From Bradyrhizobium sp. AZCC 1721 (GTDB lineage Bacteria; Pseudomonadota; Alphaproteobacteria; Rhizobiales; Xanthobacteraceae): a DNA stretch of 64,000 bases. Every line of letters starts with the position of its first letter. Positions within the stretch are counted from its first letter, which is position 1. Below the pieces are notes generated by a model, which did not search any database, was not told the DNA's origin, and saw nothing but the letters and a program-made list of their open reading frames with translations. A program made the position numbers and the translations under genes. Positions 1-8,222 of this stretch are shown in pieces. The stretch spans positions 2,657,001-2,721,000 of the forward strand of contig NZ_JAZHSB010000001.1 in the NCBI RefSeq assembly GCF_036924715.1. The letters run 5' to 3'.

Positions 1-274
1 GGACGACGAGGCGCGGGCCGTATTTGTCGACGAACCATCCCTCGACCGGCACCAGCCAGGTCTCGAACAGCACGAACAGCGTAAATGCCCACTGGATCGA
101 GGCGCGATCCCATCCGAATTTCTGCTGGATGTCGGGTACGAAGAACGTCCAACCATATTGGTAGTTCGCGATCATCACCATCGCGGCGACGCCGATGGCC
201 AATTGAGTCCAGCGATAGGCATCGCTCACTCGCGCCTCCGCGACGGGGGCTGCTCCGTGCACTGTATCCGTCAT
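1..274 (-). CDS. oxlT: Oxalate/formate antiporter, OFA-family MFS transporter (partial, N-terminal 91 residues)
   Basis: The reading frame starts at an ATG at 274 and runs off the window at base 1, so only the N-terminus is present. The visible protein has a short polar N-terminus, then a first membrane segment (about residues 24-44) followed by FFVPDIQQKFGW and a second segment ending in VDKYGPRL. This FVxxIxxxFGW...DRYGPR layout is typical of OFA-family MFS carriers such as OxlT, which swap oxalate for formate across the inner membrane. The neighbours frc and oxc and the shared operator at 328-344 support oxalate as substrate. The antiport mode is inferred from the family; a general MFS carboxylate carrier remains possible. 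Confidence 0.75.
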   Translation of the reverse strand, partial: MTDTVHGAAPVAEARVSDAYRWTQLAIGVAAMVMIANYQYGWTFFVPDIQQKFGWDRASIQWAFTLFVLFETWLVPVEGWFVDKYGPRLVV

Positions 275-327
275 TTTTCCTCCAAAGGGCTGCTGTTCTA
301 TCGTTGCCCGACAGCTCGGCGCAAGTG

Positions 328-344
328 TGGTATATGTTATGCCA
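328..344. promoter_or_regulatory. Candidate oxalate-regulon operator (copy 1, upstream of oxlT)
   Basis: TGGTATATGTTATGCCA is an inverted repeat TGGTAT-N5-ATGCCA centred about 60 bp upstream of the oxlT start. It shares half-sites and 5-bp spacing with four other sites in the first 9.2 kb. The likely binder is the GntR/FCD regulator at 8223-8954. Confidence 0.6.
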
Positions 345-407
345 GTAGACAAGGGAAAAATTGCATGTGTTCTAAGAATTCCCCCGCGTCGGTGAAAGCT
401 GCACAAA

Positions 408-435
408 CGAAAAGGGCCGCGGGGTTGCGCGGCCC
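408..435 (-). terminator. Rho-independent terminator after tctA
   Basis: Read on the minus strand, a 7-bp GC stem (GGGCCGC with GCGGCCC) with an 8-base loop is followed by a run of four U and a U-rich stretch. It sits about 45 bp past the tctA stop and would end the tctCBA transcript. Confidence 0.7.
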
Positions 436-478
436 ATCGTCGGAAGCGTCTTAAGCTATTGCTTTGCTTAGAGCTTAA

Positions 479-1981
479 TCATGCGGTCGCCGCAGATCGC
501 AGGCGGCTATATCCTTCCTGAATGACCGACCAGAACAGTGCGATCAATCCCAGGATCATGATCGTGCTGACGAGTGGATTGGAAAGGAACACTCCAAACG
601 AGCCCTGGGATCCCAGAAGCGATTGGCGGAAGGCCTCTTCGGCCTTGTCGCCGAGCACGATCGCCAGCACCAGCGGGGCGAGGGGATAATTGCACTTCTT
701 GAGCAGATAACCGATCACGCCGAACACCAGCATCAGCATGACGTCAAACGTGCTGCTATGGACCGAATAGGCACCGATTGCGCATAGCACCAGAATAAGG
801 GGTGCGATGATGCTGAAGGGCACGCGCAGGATAGCTGCGAAAATCGGTACGCAGGTGAGCACGACGAGCAGGCCGACAATATTGCCGAGATACATCGAGG
901 CGATCAGGCCCCAGACGAATTCCTTCTGTTCGACAAACAGCATCGGTCCGGGCTGCAGGCCCCAGATCAACAGGCCGCCGAGCAACACTGCTGCCGTCGG
1001 AGAGCCCGGCACGCCGAGCGAGAGCATCGGCAACAGGGCCGCTGTACCCGCGGCGTGCGCCGCGGTCTCCGGCGCAACGACGCCTTCGATCTCGCCCTTG
1101 CCGAAATTGCTGCCTTTCTTCGCGACGCGCTTGGCAATGCCGTAGCTCATGAACGAGGCTGGCGTTGCACCCGCCGGCGTGATGCCCATCCAGCAGCCGA
1201 TGAAGCAGGAACGCAGCGAGGTCATCCAATACGCGGGCAGCTCCTTCCAGGTCTGGAGCACCACGCGCAAATTGATCTTGGCGGTGCCGCCGCGGAAGGC
1301 CAGCCCTTCTTCCATCGTCAGCAGGATTTCGCCGATGCCGAACAGTCCGATCACGGCGATCAGGAAGTCGAAGCCGTTGAGCAGGTGGGTGACGCCGAAG
1401 GTCAACCGCAACTGCCCGGTGATGGAATCAAGTCCGACCGCGGCGAGTGCAAAGCCGATCATCATGGCCGCAATGGTCTTGAACGGCGGTTCCTTGCTCA
1501 GGCCCACGAAGCTGCAGAATGCGAGGAAATACACCGCGAACTTTTCCGCAGGCCCGAATTGCAGCGCAAAGCTGGCGACCAGGGGAGCGACCAGCGTGAT
1601 CATGACCACGGCGAACAGCGCACCGACAAAGGAGGAGGTGAAGGCGGCGGTCAGTGCTTCGCCGGCCTTGCCCTGCTGTGCCATCGGATAGCCGTCGAAC
1701 GTCGTGGCCACCGACCATGGTTCGCCCGGTATGTTGAAGAGAATCGAGGTGATCGCTCCACCGAACAGCGCGCCCCAGTAAATACAGGACAACATGATGA
1801 TGGCCGACGTGGGCGACATGCTGAATGTCAGCGGCAGCAGGATGGCGACGCCATTGGCGCCGCCCAGTCCCGGCAGCACCCCGATGATGACACCGAGCAC
1901 GATGCCGATAACCATCAGCATGATGTTGTACGGCTGCAGCGCGACCGCAAAGCCGTGAAAAAGATTGACGAGTTCTTCCAT
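479..1981 (-). CDS. tctA: Tripartite tricarboxylate transporter, large membrane subunit TctA
   Basis: A 500-residue polytopic protein with the hallmark TctA pattern: an N-terminal GVLPGLGGANG loop, a second GVPGSPTAAVLLGGL motif in the middle (about residues 330-345), and roughly 11-12 hydrophobic segments. TctA is the large permease of TTT systems, which import carboxylates with a periplasmic binding protein (TctC) and a small membrane subunit (TctB). It is the last gene of a tctC-tctB-tctA unit, 33 bp after tctB, and is followed by a terminator. The substrate is unknown from sequence; location in an oxalate locus and the operator upstream of tctC suggest a di- or tricarboxylate related to oxalate use. 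Confidence 0.93.
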   Translation of the reverse strand: MEELVNLFHGFAVALQPYNIMLMVIGIVLGVIIGVLPGLGGANGVAILLPLTFSMSPTSAIIMLSCIYWGALFGGAITSILFNIPGEPWSVATTFDGYPMAQQGKAGEALTAAFTSSFVGALFAVVMITLVAPLVASFALQFGPAEKFAVYFLAFCSFVGLSKEPPFKTIAAMMIGFALAAVGLDSITGQLRLTFGVTHLLNGFDFLIAVIGLFGIGEILLTMEEGLAFRGGTAKINLRVVLQTWKELPAYWMTSLRSCFIGCWMGITPAGATPASFMSYGIAKRVAKKGSNFGKGEIEGVVAPETAAHAAGTAALLPMLSLGVPGSPTAAVLLGGLLIWGLQPGPMLFVEQKEFVWGLIASMYLGNIVGLLVVLTCVPIFAAILRVPFSIIAPLILVLCAIGAYSVHSSTFDVMLMLVFGVIGYLLKKCNYPLAPLVLAIVLGDKAEEAFRQSLLGSQGSFGVFLSNPLVSTIMILGLIALFWSVIQEGYSRLRSAATA

Positions 1982-2014
1982 CCCGATAATCCGATCCTGA
2001 CTGTGCGTCGTTGT

Positions 2015-2512
2015 TTACAGGTCGAGCCACTCTTCCAACGGTCCCTTTGGAAGCGGGACCATGAACCAGCGCTCGAAAATCAAATAGGTGACGAGGGGCA
2101 TGCCGAGTGCCACCGCCAGGACGGTGATCCAGTTGTATTTGCCCAGCCATCGCATGAACCATGCGATGAAAATGGTCGAAGAGACGTACAGCCCGATGAA
2201 CGGCATGGAGCCGACATAAATGCCGGTGGGAATGACGACGCTGAGAACCTGACGAAGCTGTCCCCACTCCGCGAACAGTCCGTCATTGTCTTCGCGCAGT
2301 CCGTGCCACAGATTGATCCCGCTGGAAGCGACGATGAAAAGCCCGATATAGAATGGGAAGAACCCGGCGCGGGGGCCCTCAGCGCCCCAATTGATCCCCG
2401 CCTTGAGGCTGCCGGCGATCACGATCACTCCGAACAGAGCGATCAGTAGGGTGACGCCCGCTTCCACGAGCTTGTGGGTCGGGCCGGTGTTGCTCGAACT
2501 GCCTGTTGTCAT
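2015..2512 (-). CDS. tctB: Tripartite tricarboxylate transporter, small membrane subunit TctB
   Basis: A 165-residue protein with four predicted hydrophobic segments (about residues 19-38, 50-65, 92-125 and 130-150), the usual size and layout of the TctB family (DUF1468). It would form the permease with TctA. It lies between tctC (80 bp upstream) and tctA (33 bp downstream), all co-directional, so one transcript is likely. Family assignment rests on position, size and topology more than on sharp motifs, as TctB proteins are poorly conserved. Confidence 0.88.
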   Translation of the reverse strand: MTTGSSSNTGPTHKLVEAGVTLLIALFGVIVIAGSLKAGINWGAEGPRAGFFPFYIGLFIVASSGINLWHGLREDNDGLFAEWGQLRQVLSVVIPTGIYVGSMPFIGLYVSSTIFIAWFMRWLGKYNWITVLAVALGMPLVTYLIFERWFMVPLPKGPLEEWLDL

Positions 2513-2592
2513 CGAAACTCCATGCGCAATCGAGCCCGCGGAAACCGAGCCCGCCGTCTGCGTTGCTACCCCAATCGATCAGTGCTTCTCGG

Positions 2593-3612
2593 TCAGTTGC
2601 TCGGAGCGAGGAAACCGGCCTCTTTCATCAGAGCCTGATGACGCTTGTCCTCGGCCTCGACCCATTTGGCGTATTCTGCGCCGGTCAGGAAGGTCGTGTT
2701 GAATGCGCCGCTCTTCATGAAGTCCTGCCACTCGGGAGTGGCGCGAACTTTCTTGAACAGTTCGACATAATACTCGACCTGGTCCTTGGTGGCCCTGGGC
2801 GCCATGAAGATACCGCGCAGCATCAGATATTCCATGTCGAGACCTGCCGACTTGCAGGTCGGAACGTCCTTCCAGCCCTTGCCGTCCGCGATCGGCTCAT
2901 CGTAGGCCATCGGCTTTGCGTCAAAAACGCAGAGCGGACGCAGCTTGCCGCCGCGCCATTGCGCAACCGCCTCGATCGGATTGTTGACGGTCGAATCGAC
3001 GTGGTTGCCGACGAGTTGAACGGCGACTTCGCCGCCGCCCTTGTAGGGAATGTAGGTGAACTTGGTGCCGACGGCTTTTTCCACGGCGACAGTGATGATC
3101 TGATCTTCCTGCTTCGAGCCGGTGCCGCCCATCTTGATCGAGCCGGCGGGAGCGGCCTTCACGGCATCGATGTACTCCTTCGCCGTCTTGTACGGTTTGT
3201 CGGCGTTCACCCACAGCACGAATTCATCCAATGCCAGCATCGCTACGGGCGTGAGATCTTTCCAGCTAAACGGAATTCCGGTGGCAAGCGGAGTGGTGAA
3301 GAGATTGGAGAGCGTGATGATGATCTTGTGCGGATTGCCGCCCGATCCCTTGACGTCGAGGAAACCTTCGCCGCCGGCGCCGCCCGACTTGTTGATGACG
3401 ACCAGCGGCTGCTTCATCAGATTGTGCTTGGTGACGATGCCCTGGATCGTGCGCGCCATCTGGTCGGCGCCGCCGCCTGTGCCGGCGGGGACGATGAATT
3501 CAACGGGCCGCACCGGTTCCCACGCCGCAATTGCAGGAGCCGTGACGCTGCCTGCGCACAGCGCTGCAATCGTCCCTAATGCAAGTTGTGTAGAACGCCT
3601 CATTTGCTTCAC
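2593..3612 (-). CDS. tctC: Tripartite tricarboxylate transporter substrate-binding protein TctC (Bug family)
   Basis: A 339-residue periplasmic binding protein. It has an N-terminal signal peptide with basic start (MKQMRRS), hydrophobic core and a probable cleavage after AIAA near residue 29. The mature start PVEFIVPAGTGGGADQMAR is the ligand-loop signature of Bug/TctC proteins, and the second loop with GSKQEDQI is also present. It captures a carboxylate and delivers it to TctBA. It is the first gene of tctCBA. A candidate GntR operator lies 328 bp upstream, which is rather far, so the link is suggestive rather than firm. Confidence 0.9.
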   Translation of the reverse strand: MKQMRRSTQLALGTIAALCAGSVTAPAIAAWEPVRPVEFIVPAGTGGGADQMARTIQGIVTKHNLMKQPLVVINKSGGAGGEGFLDVKGSGGNPHKIIITLSNLFTTPLATGIPFSWKDLTPVAMLALDEFVLWVNADKPYKTAKEYIDAVKAAPAGSIKMGGTGSKQEDQIITVAVEKAVGTKFTYIPYKGGGEVAVQLVGNHVDSTVNNPIEAVAQWRGGKLRPLCVFDAKPMAYDEPIADGKGWKDVPTCKSAGLDMEYLMLRGIFMAPRATKDQVEYYVELFKKVRATPEWQDFMKSGAFNTTFLTGAEYAKWVEAEDKRHQALMKEAGFLAPSN

Positions 3613-4043
3613 TCCCGTTGAACTGTGGTTACGCCGGTCTTTGCCGGCTTGGTAAGTTCATTCCCGATCAAACGTTTCGGGTCTTCATGCACCCATGATC
3701 GTCGCGCCGCAATGGTTGCCTCGACGCTACTCCCGCGGGTTCGAATTGTACGAGGGGCCTGATCGGGCGGCATCCGCTCCTTTCGGCCAATTGTGAGTCT
3801 GAGAGGCGCAAGAAGAGGGGGTGGGCACGCTCACGCTGCCCGTTCCTTGCGATATCGCCTTCGCTGTCCCTTGCGGACTGCACGGCCTAGCTCCCCCCTG
3901 GTATGCGCCCTTGTTCTGGTACGGGCGTTTTTAGAATTGTTGTATATGATATGCCACGATGCAACTGGTTTTTGGTTTCGACAGGAGGCTAGGCCAATTT
4001 GTCGCAGGTGATGCCCAAACAGGCAATCGGTGAGCGGCGAACG
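3613..4043. other. Intergenic region upstream of tctC
   Basis: About 430 bp without a convincing gene. Several short open frames exist, but none has both a ribosome site and protein-like composition. The only structured element seen is the operator-like palindrome at 3940-3956. A long tctC leader or an unrecognised small RNA cannot be excluded. Confidence 0.4.
3940..3956. promoter_or_regulatory. Candidate oxalate-regulon operator (copy 2, upstream of tctC)
   Basis: TTGTATATGATATGCCA keeps the N5 spacing and one perfect half-site (ATGCCA); the other half (TTGTAT) differs at one base from TGGTAT. It lies in the only promoter region available to tctCBA. Confidence 0.5.
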
Positions 4044-4070
4044 AAAACGGCCCCGGAAACCGGGGCCGTT
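4044..4070 (-). terminator. Terminator after the 45-residue orphan gene
   Basis: On the minus strand a 9-bp stem CGGCCCCGG/CCGGGGCCG with a three-base loop is followed by UUUU (A4044-4047 on the plus strand). It lies about 75 bp past the stop of the 4144-4281 gene, so that gene has its own transcription unit. Confidence 0.75.
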
Positions 4071-4143
4071 GATCGAAATGCAATCGATGGTTGCTGTTAG
4101 ATTTCGCGCGGTGTCGCGCAAAAAAGTTCTTATTGTAGAAGCA

Positions 4144-4281
4144 TCAGAGGCCGAAAGGGGGGAGGTCGCCGTTGCGAACCGCAATGCGGCTGCTCGCGAT
4201 CAGCAGACGGTCGATGGAAGCCATCAGGCGGCCGAACAGGGTGGCGGAGGGCAGGAGGCCGATGGATGCAGTCTTGGACAT
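4144..4281 (-). CDS. Conserved-looking 45-residue protein of unknown function
   Basis: The ATG at 4281 is preceded by AAGGGGA at good spacing. The 45-residue product begins MSKTASIGLLPS, has an amphipathic or hydrophobic middle (LFGRLMASIDRLLIASS) and ends NGDLPPFGL. I do not recognise a named family, although the composition resembles very short rhizobial proteins annotated only as hypothetical. A longer frame with an upstream ATG at 4386 exists but has no ribosome site. The gene stands alone between an oxalate-type operator at 4340-4356 and a terminator at 4044-4070. It may therefore be co-regulated with frc/oxc. It could be a membrane-associated peptide, but this is a guess. Confidence 0.65.
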   Translation of the reverse strand: MSKTASIGLLPSATLFGRLMASIDRLLIASSRIAVRNGDLPPFGL

Positions 4282-4339
4282 GGATGTCCCCTTTCTGAAG
4301 TAGCGGAGAAGCTCCGCTTTCGTGATACGGGAAGACTTT

Positions 4340-4356
4340 ATGTATACCAGATACCA
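4340..4356. promoter_or_regulatory. Candidate oxalate-regulon operator (copy 3, upstream of the 45-residue gene)
   Basis: ATGTATACCAGATACCA matches the TGGTAT-N5-ATACCA pattern with a perfect right half-site and two mismatches at the outer left edge. It is about 60-75 bp upstream of the ATG at 4281, where a repressor site would be expected. Confidence 0.5.
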
Positions 4357-4436
4357 CCAACAATAACTTTGTTTGCATAGCAGCAATCAGGCGTTTGCAT
4401 TGCAGCAATGGGTCGAGATGCTGGCACTCCAGAATG

Positions 4437-4466
4437 AAAAAGGCCGCCGGAAACCGGCGGCCTTTG
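4437..4466 (-). terminator. Terminator associated with the frc remnant
   Basis: On the minus strand a 10-bp stem AGGCCGCCGG/CCGGCGGCCT with an AAA/UUU loop is followed by U residues. It is nearly identical to the terminator after intact frc at 5039-5066, and lies about 22 bp beyond the stop codon of the frc remnant. It was probably duplicated together with that remnant. Confidence 0.7.
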
Positions 4467-4487
4467 CATTCCAGAATCCCAGGCTGC

Positions 4488-4572
4488 TTATTCCGCCGCT
4501 TGCTTCCGCGGCGGATCGAGCGCGCCGGAATCGTGGATTTCGGCGACCTGGTGATCGCTGAAGCCGAGGACC
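4488..4572 (-). pseudogene. Remnant of a second formyl-CoA transferase gene (3' end only)
   Basis: On the minus strand this stretch encodes [18 protein letters not shown], then DPPRKQAAE and a stop. That is the C-terminus of intact frc at 5088-6371 with one substitution (Glu to Asp). Similarity stops abruptly around 4572, and the rest of the gene is absent. The downstream terminator is duplicated too. The simplest reading is decay of a tandem duplicate of frc after a deletion; a recombination event using the terminator region is the alternative. Confidence 0.8.
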
Positions 4573-4626
4573 TCGCTCTTTGCCTGCTGCGATGTCAGCT
4601 TTGTGGACCCAAAGCGGTCGAGCCGC

Positions 4627-4833
4627 CTAAGTCGATCCCCGTGGTGACCGATTTTTGAGATGAGATTTTAGAACGCCGGGCGCGATGATTAACAACAACA
4701 CGACGCTGCTGATCATCCCGGCAATGCCAAGAAGGGTGGCAACGACTGTCCAACCTTGTTGAAGCAGTTTATCAACGAACATCATAGCGGCACTAACGAC
4801 GAACAAAGCAGCAAGCCATCCAATCGCACGCAT
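4627..4833 (-). CDS. Small hypothetical membrane protein
   Basis: A 68-residue protein with two hydrophobic helices (about residues 3-20 and 28-52) and a basic C-terminus. A purine-rich stretch (GGAGCGAGG) precedes the ATG at 4833. I do not recognise the family. It sits between the frc remnant and frc, so it may have been stranded by the deletion that truncated the duplicate. No functional inference is justified beyond inner-membrane location. Confidence 0.5.
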   Translation of the reverse strand: MRAIGWLAALFVVSAAMMFVDKLLQQGWTVVATLLGIAGMISSVVLLLIIAPGVLKSHLKNRSPRGST

Positions 4834-5038
4834 CGATACCTCGCTCCGGCCGCGTCATTGTTTCATGTCAGCTCTAGCATGCAATGTCGGCTCTTGGCCC
4901 AGAGCCGAGCTTGCTTCTGCTATCCCAACGTCCGCTTGCCTTCATAAAGCTGTCAGCCCTTCAAAGTGCCGCATCTTCGATGCGATCTCGTTGCGAGCGG
5001 GAGAGGTGTGGCAGGTGGCCGCCGCTTCTCGCCCTAAC

Positions 5039-5066
5039 AAAAAGGCCGCCGAAACCGGCGGCCTTT
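5039..5066 (-). terminator. Terminator after frc
   Basis: The minus strand folds into an 8- to 11-bp stem (AAAGGCCGCCG with CGGCGGCCTTT) with a short loop and a following U-run, about 22 bp after the frc stop codon. Confidence 0.8.
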
Positions 5067-5087
5067 CGTGCTGTTCGGATGGCGTCG

Positions 5088-6371
5088 TTACTCCGCCGCC
5101 TGCTTGCGCGGCGGCTCGAGCGCGCCGGAATCGTGGATTTCCGCCACCTGGTGATCGCTGAAGCCCAGCACCTGGCGCAGGATCTCGTCGGTGTGCTCGC
5201 CGAGCAGCGGCGAGCGCGTCACCTCGCTCGGTGAGTCCGACAGCTTGATCGGATTGCCGACCGAGATGTACTTGCCGCGGGTCGGGTGATCGACCTCGAC
5301 CACGGTGCCGGTGGCGCGCAGCGACTGGTCTTCGGCGATCTCCTTCATCGACAGGATCGGGCCGCAGGGGATGTCGTCCTTGTTGAGGATCTCCATCGCC
5401 TCGAATTTTGTCTTCGTCATCGTCCACTGCTCGATGCGGGCGAAGATTTCGTTCAGCCGCGGCAGGCGGGCCGCCGGCTTGGCATAATCCGGATGGGTCT
5501 TCCAGCCGGGCTCGCCGATGACGTCGCAGATCTTCTCCCAGACCGGCGCCTGGGTGATGAAGTAGATGTAGGCGTTGGGATCGGTCTCCCAGCCCTTGCA
5601 CTTGAGGATGCGGCCCGGCTGACCGCCACCGGAATCGTTGCCGGCGCGCGGCACGGCGTCGCCGAACGGAATGCCTTCGCCGTACTGGCTGTATTCCTTC
5701 AGCGGGCCATGGGCGAGGCGCTGCTGGTCGCGCAGCTTTACGCGCGCAAGGTTCAATACGCCGTCCTGCATCGCTGCAGTGACGCGCTGGCCTTTGCCCG
5801 AGTGGGTGCGCTGATAGAGCGCGGTGACGATGCCGAGCGCCAGATGCAAGCCGGTGCCGCTGTCGCCGATCTGCGCGCCGGTGACGAGCGGCAGACCGTC
5901 GCGGAAGCCGGTGGTCGAGGCGGCGCCGCCGGTGCACTGCGCGACGTTCTCATACACCTTGCAGTCTTCGTATGGGCCGGGACCAAAGCCCTTGATCGAG
6001 GCCACGATCATCTTCGGGTTGATGCTGTGGATCTTCTCCCAGGGGAAACCCATGCGGTCGAGCACGCCGGGGCCGAAGTTTTCCACCAGCACGTCGCAGC
6101 TCTTGATCAGCGCGGTGAGGACTTCCTTGCCCTTCGGGTTCTTGGTGTCGAGCGTGATCGAACGCTTGTTGTGGTTCAGCATGGTGAAATACAGGCTGTC
6201 CACGTTCGGGATGTCCTGCAACTGGCCGCGGGTGATGTCGCCGACGCCGGGGCGCTCGACCTTGATCACGTCGGCGCCGAACCACGCCAGCAATTGCGTG
6301 CAGGTAGGGCCCGACTGGACGTGGGTGAAATCGAGAATACGAACGCCCGTGAGCGCCTTTGTCATCGTCAT
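5088..6371 (-). CDS. frc: Formyl-CoA:oxalate CoA-transferase (class III CoA-transferase)
   Basis: A 427-residue protein that moves CoA from formyl-CoA to oxalate, giving oxalyl-CoA for Oxc and free formate. The sequence follows Oxalobacter Frc closely by eye: DFTHVQSGP near residue 14, LNHNKRSI near 65, [14 protein letters not shown] near 96, [11 protein letters not shown] near 141. The catalytic Asp is present in [10 protein letters not shown] (Asp170 with this start; Asp169 in Frc numbering), and the GGGGQPG-like glycine loop occurs as GGGQPG. The C-terminal [10 protein letters not shown] motif of CaiB/BaiF proteins is also seen. A second ATG two codons downstream is an equal start option. 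It is 53 bp downstream of oxc and ends at a strong terminator. Confidence 0.95.
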   Translation of the reverse strand: MTMTKALTGVRILDFTHVQSGPTCTQLLAWFGADVIKVERPGVGDITRGQLQDIPNVDSLYFTMLNHNKRSITLDTKNPKGKEVLTALIKSCDVLVENFGPGVLDRMGFPWEKIHSINPKMIVASIKGFGPGPYEDCKVYENVAQCTGGAASTTGFRDGLPLVTGAQIGDSGTGLHLALGIVTALYQRTHSGKGQRVTAAMQDGVLNLARVKLRDQQRLAHGPLKEYSQYGEGIPFGDAVPRAGNDSGGGQPGRILKCKGWETDPNAYIYFITQAPVWEKICDVIGEPGWKTHPDYAKPAARLPRLNEIFARIEQWTMTKTKFEAMEILNKDDIPCGPILSMKEIAEDQSLRATGTVVEVDHPTRGKYISVGNPIKLSDSPSEVTRSPLLGEHTDEILRQVLGFSDHQVAEIHDSGALEPPRKQAAE

Positions 6372-6424
6372 TGCTCCGTACTGTGTCTGTACTGCGTGAT
6401 GCAGATTGAATGAATGGACGTTGG

Positions 6425-8165
6425 TTACTTCTTTTTCAGGACGCTCTGCGGGTTGAGGTTGCCGATGCGGCCGCTCTCCGAGCCTGCCGCCGGATCGATC
6501 ACGGCGTTGATCAGCGTCGGCTTGCCGGAATCCATCGCCGCGTTGACGGCGCGCTTCAATTCGTCGGGCGAGGTGGCGTTGATGCCGACGCCGCCGAAGG
6601 CTTCCATCATCTTGTCGTAGCGCGAGCCCTTGACGAACACCGTCGTCGCCGGATCGGAACCGCCCGTATTGACGTCGGTGCCGCGGTAGATGCCGTCATT
6701 GTTGAAGATGACGATGCAGACCGGAAGCTGATAGCGGCAGATGGTCTCGATCTCCATGCCGGAGAAGCCGAACGCCGAGTCGCCTTCGACCGCGAGCACC
6801 GGCTTGCCGGTTTCGACCGCGGCCGCAATCGAATAGCCCATGCCGATGCCCATCACGCCCCAGGTGCCGACGTCGAGCCGCTTGCGCGGCTTGTACATGT
6901 CGATGACGCCGCGCGCGAGGTCGAGCGTGTTGGCGCCCTCGTTGACGAGGATGGCGTCCGGCCGTTCCTTGATGATGGTGCGCAGCGCGCCGAGCGCGCC
7001 GTGATAATCCATCGGGGAAGCGTTGCTCATCAGCTTCGGCGCCATCTTGGCGACGTTGTCGTCACGCTTCTTGTTGACGGTCGAGACCCAGTCGGCTGGC
7101 GCGGCCGGCCAGTTGCCACCCATGCCCTCGAGCAGAGCGGATACGCAGGAGCCGATATCGCCGACCACAGGGGCCGCGATCTCGACGTTGGAATCCATCT
7201 CCTTCGGCTCGATGTCGACCTGGATGAATTTCTTCGGCGCATCGCCCCAGGTCTTGCCCTTGCCGTGCGACAACAACCAGTTGAGGCGGGCGCCGATCAG
7301 CATCACGACGTCGGCGTCCTTCAGCACGGTCGAGCGCGCGGCACCGGCCGACTGCGCGTGCGTGTCGGGCAGCAGGCCCTTGGCCATGCTCATCTGCAGG
7401 AAAGGTGCGCCGGTCTTTTCGACGAAGGCGCGAATCTCGTTGTCGGCCTGTGCGTAAGCCGCGCCCTTGCCGAGAATGATGAGGGGGCGCTTGGCGCCCC
7501 TTGAACACGTCGAGCGCGCGCTTGACGGCCAACGGGGCAGGGATCTGGGCGGGGGCTGCGTCGATCACCTTCACCAGCGACTTCGCGCCGGCGCCGGCGT
7601 CCATCACCTGGCCGAAAAGTTTGGCCGGCAGGTCGAGATAGACGCCGCCCGGGCGTCCCGACACCGCGGCGCGGATCGCGCGGGCAAGACCGATGCCGAT
7701 GTCGGCGGCATGCAGCACGCGGAACGCTGCCTTGCAGAGCGGCTTGGCAATCGCAAGCTGGTCCATCTCTTCATAGTCGCCCTGCTGCAGGTCGACGATC
7801 TCGCGCTCGGAGGAACCCGAGATCAGGATCATCGGGAAGCAGTTGGTGGTGGCGTGGGCCAGCGCAGTGAGGCCGTTGAGAAAGCCGGGCGCCGACACCG
7901 TGAGGCAGACGCCCGGTTTTTTGGTGAGAAAGCCAGCGATCGAGGCCGCGTAGCCGGCGTTCTGCTCGTGGCGGAACGACAATACGCGCATGCCCGCGGC
8001 CTGCATCATGCGTCCGAGGTCGGTGATCGGGATGCCCGGCACACCATAGATGGTATTGATGCCGTTGAGCTTGAGCGCGTCGATGACGAGATGAAAGCCA
8101 TCCGTCAGCTCTTGCTCGGTGCCCGGTGCTTCGGACTTGGTCGCGGTATTCAGCATGGGCTTCAT
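6425..8165 (-). pseudogene. oxc: Oxalyl-CoA decarboxylase, interrupted by a single-base frameshift
   Basis: The ThDP enzyme splits oxalyl-CoA into formyl-CoA and CO2. Frame one runs from the ATG at 8165 through the PYR domain ([32 protein letters not shown]) to LDVFKG. The second frame then continues with [15 protein letters not shown] and the rest of the middle and PP domains (EGDSAFGFSGME...[10 protein letters not shown]) to a stop at 6425. The break is at the C run 7497-7500: one base too many turns KGAKRPLI into KGRQAPPH. Removing one base gives 579 residues, the normal Oxc length. Everything on both sides is well conserved, so this may be a sequencing error rather than a dead gene. It follows the GntR gene and precedes frc. 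Confidence 0.9.
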
Positions 8166-8222
8166 CTCCCTGATCGTTTTGGTTCGGACGATTTTTCGTC
8201 GTCTTCTGGTGCGAAGGTTCGT

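Noticed and set aside
3735..3752. GGTTCGAATTG, resembling a tRNA T-arm
   Set aside because: No acceptor stem, D-arm or anticodon arm can be drawn around it.
3831..4184. 117-codon minus-strand frame upstream of tctC
   Set aside because: It runs through the strong terminator at 4044-4070 and has low-complexity Thr/Arg repeats; no ribosome site.
4863..4945. Segment with AATGTCGGCTCTTGGCCC, resembling a dispersed rhizobial repeat
   Set aside because: Only one copy in the window and my recollection of the repeat is too vague to call it.
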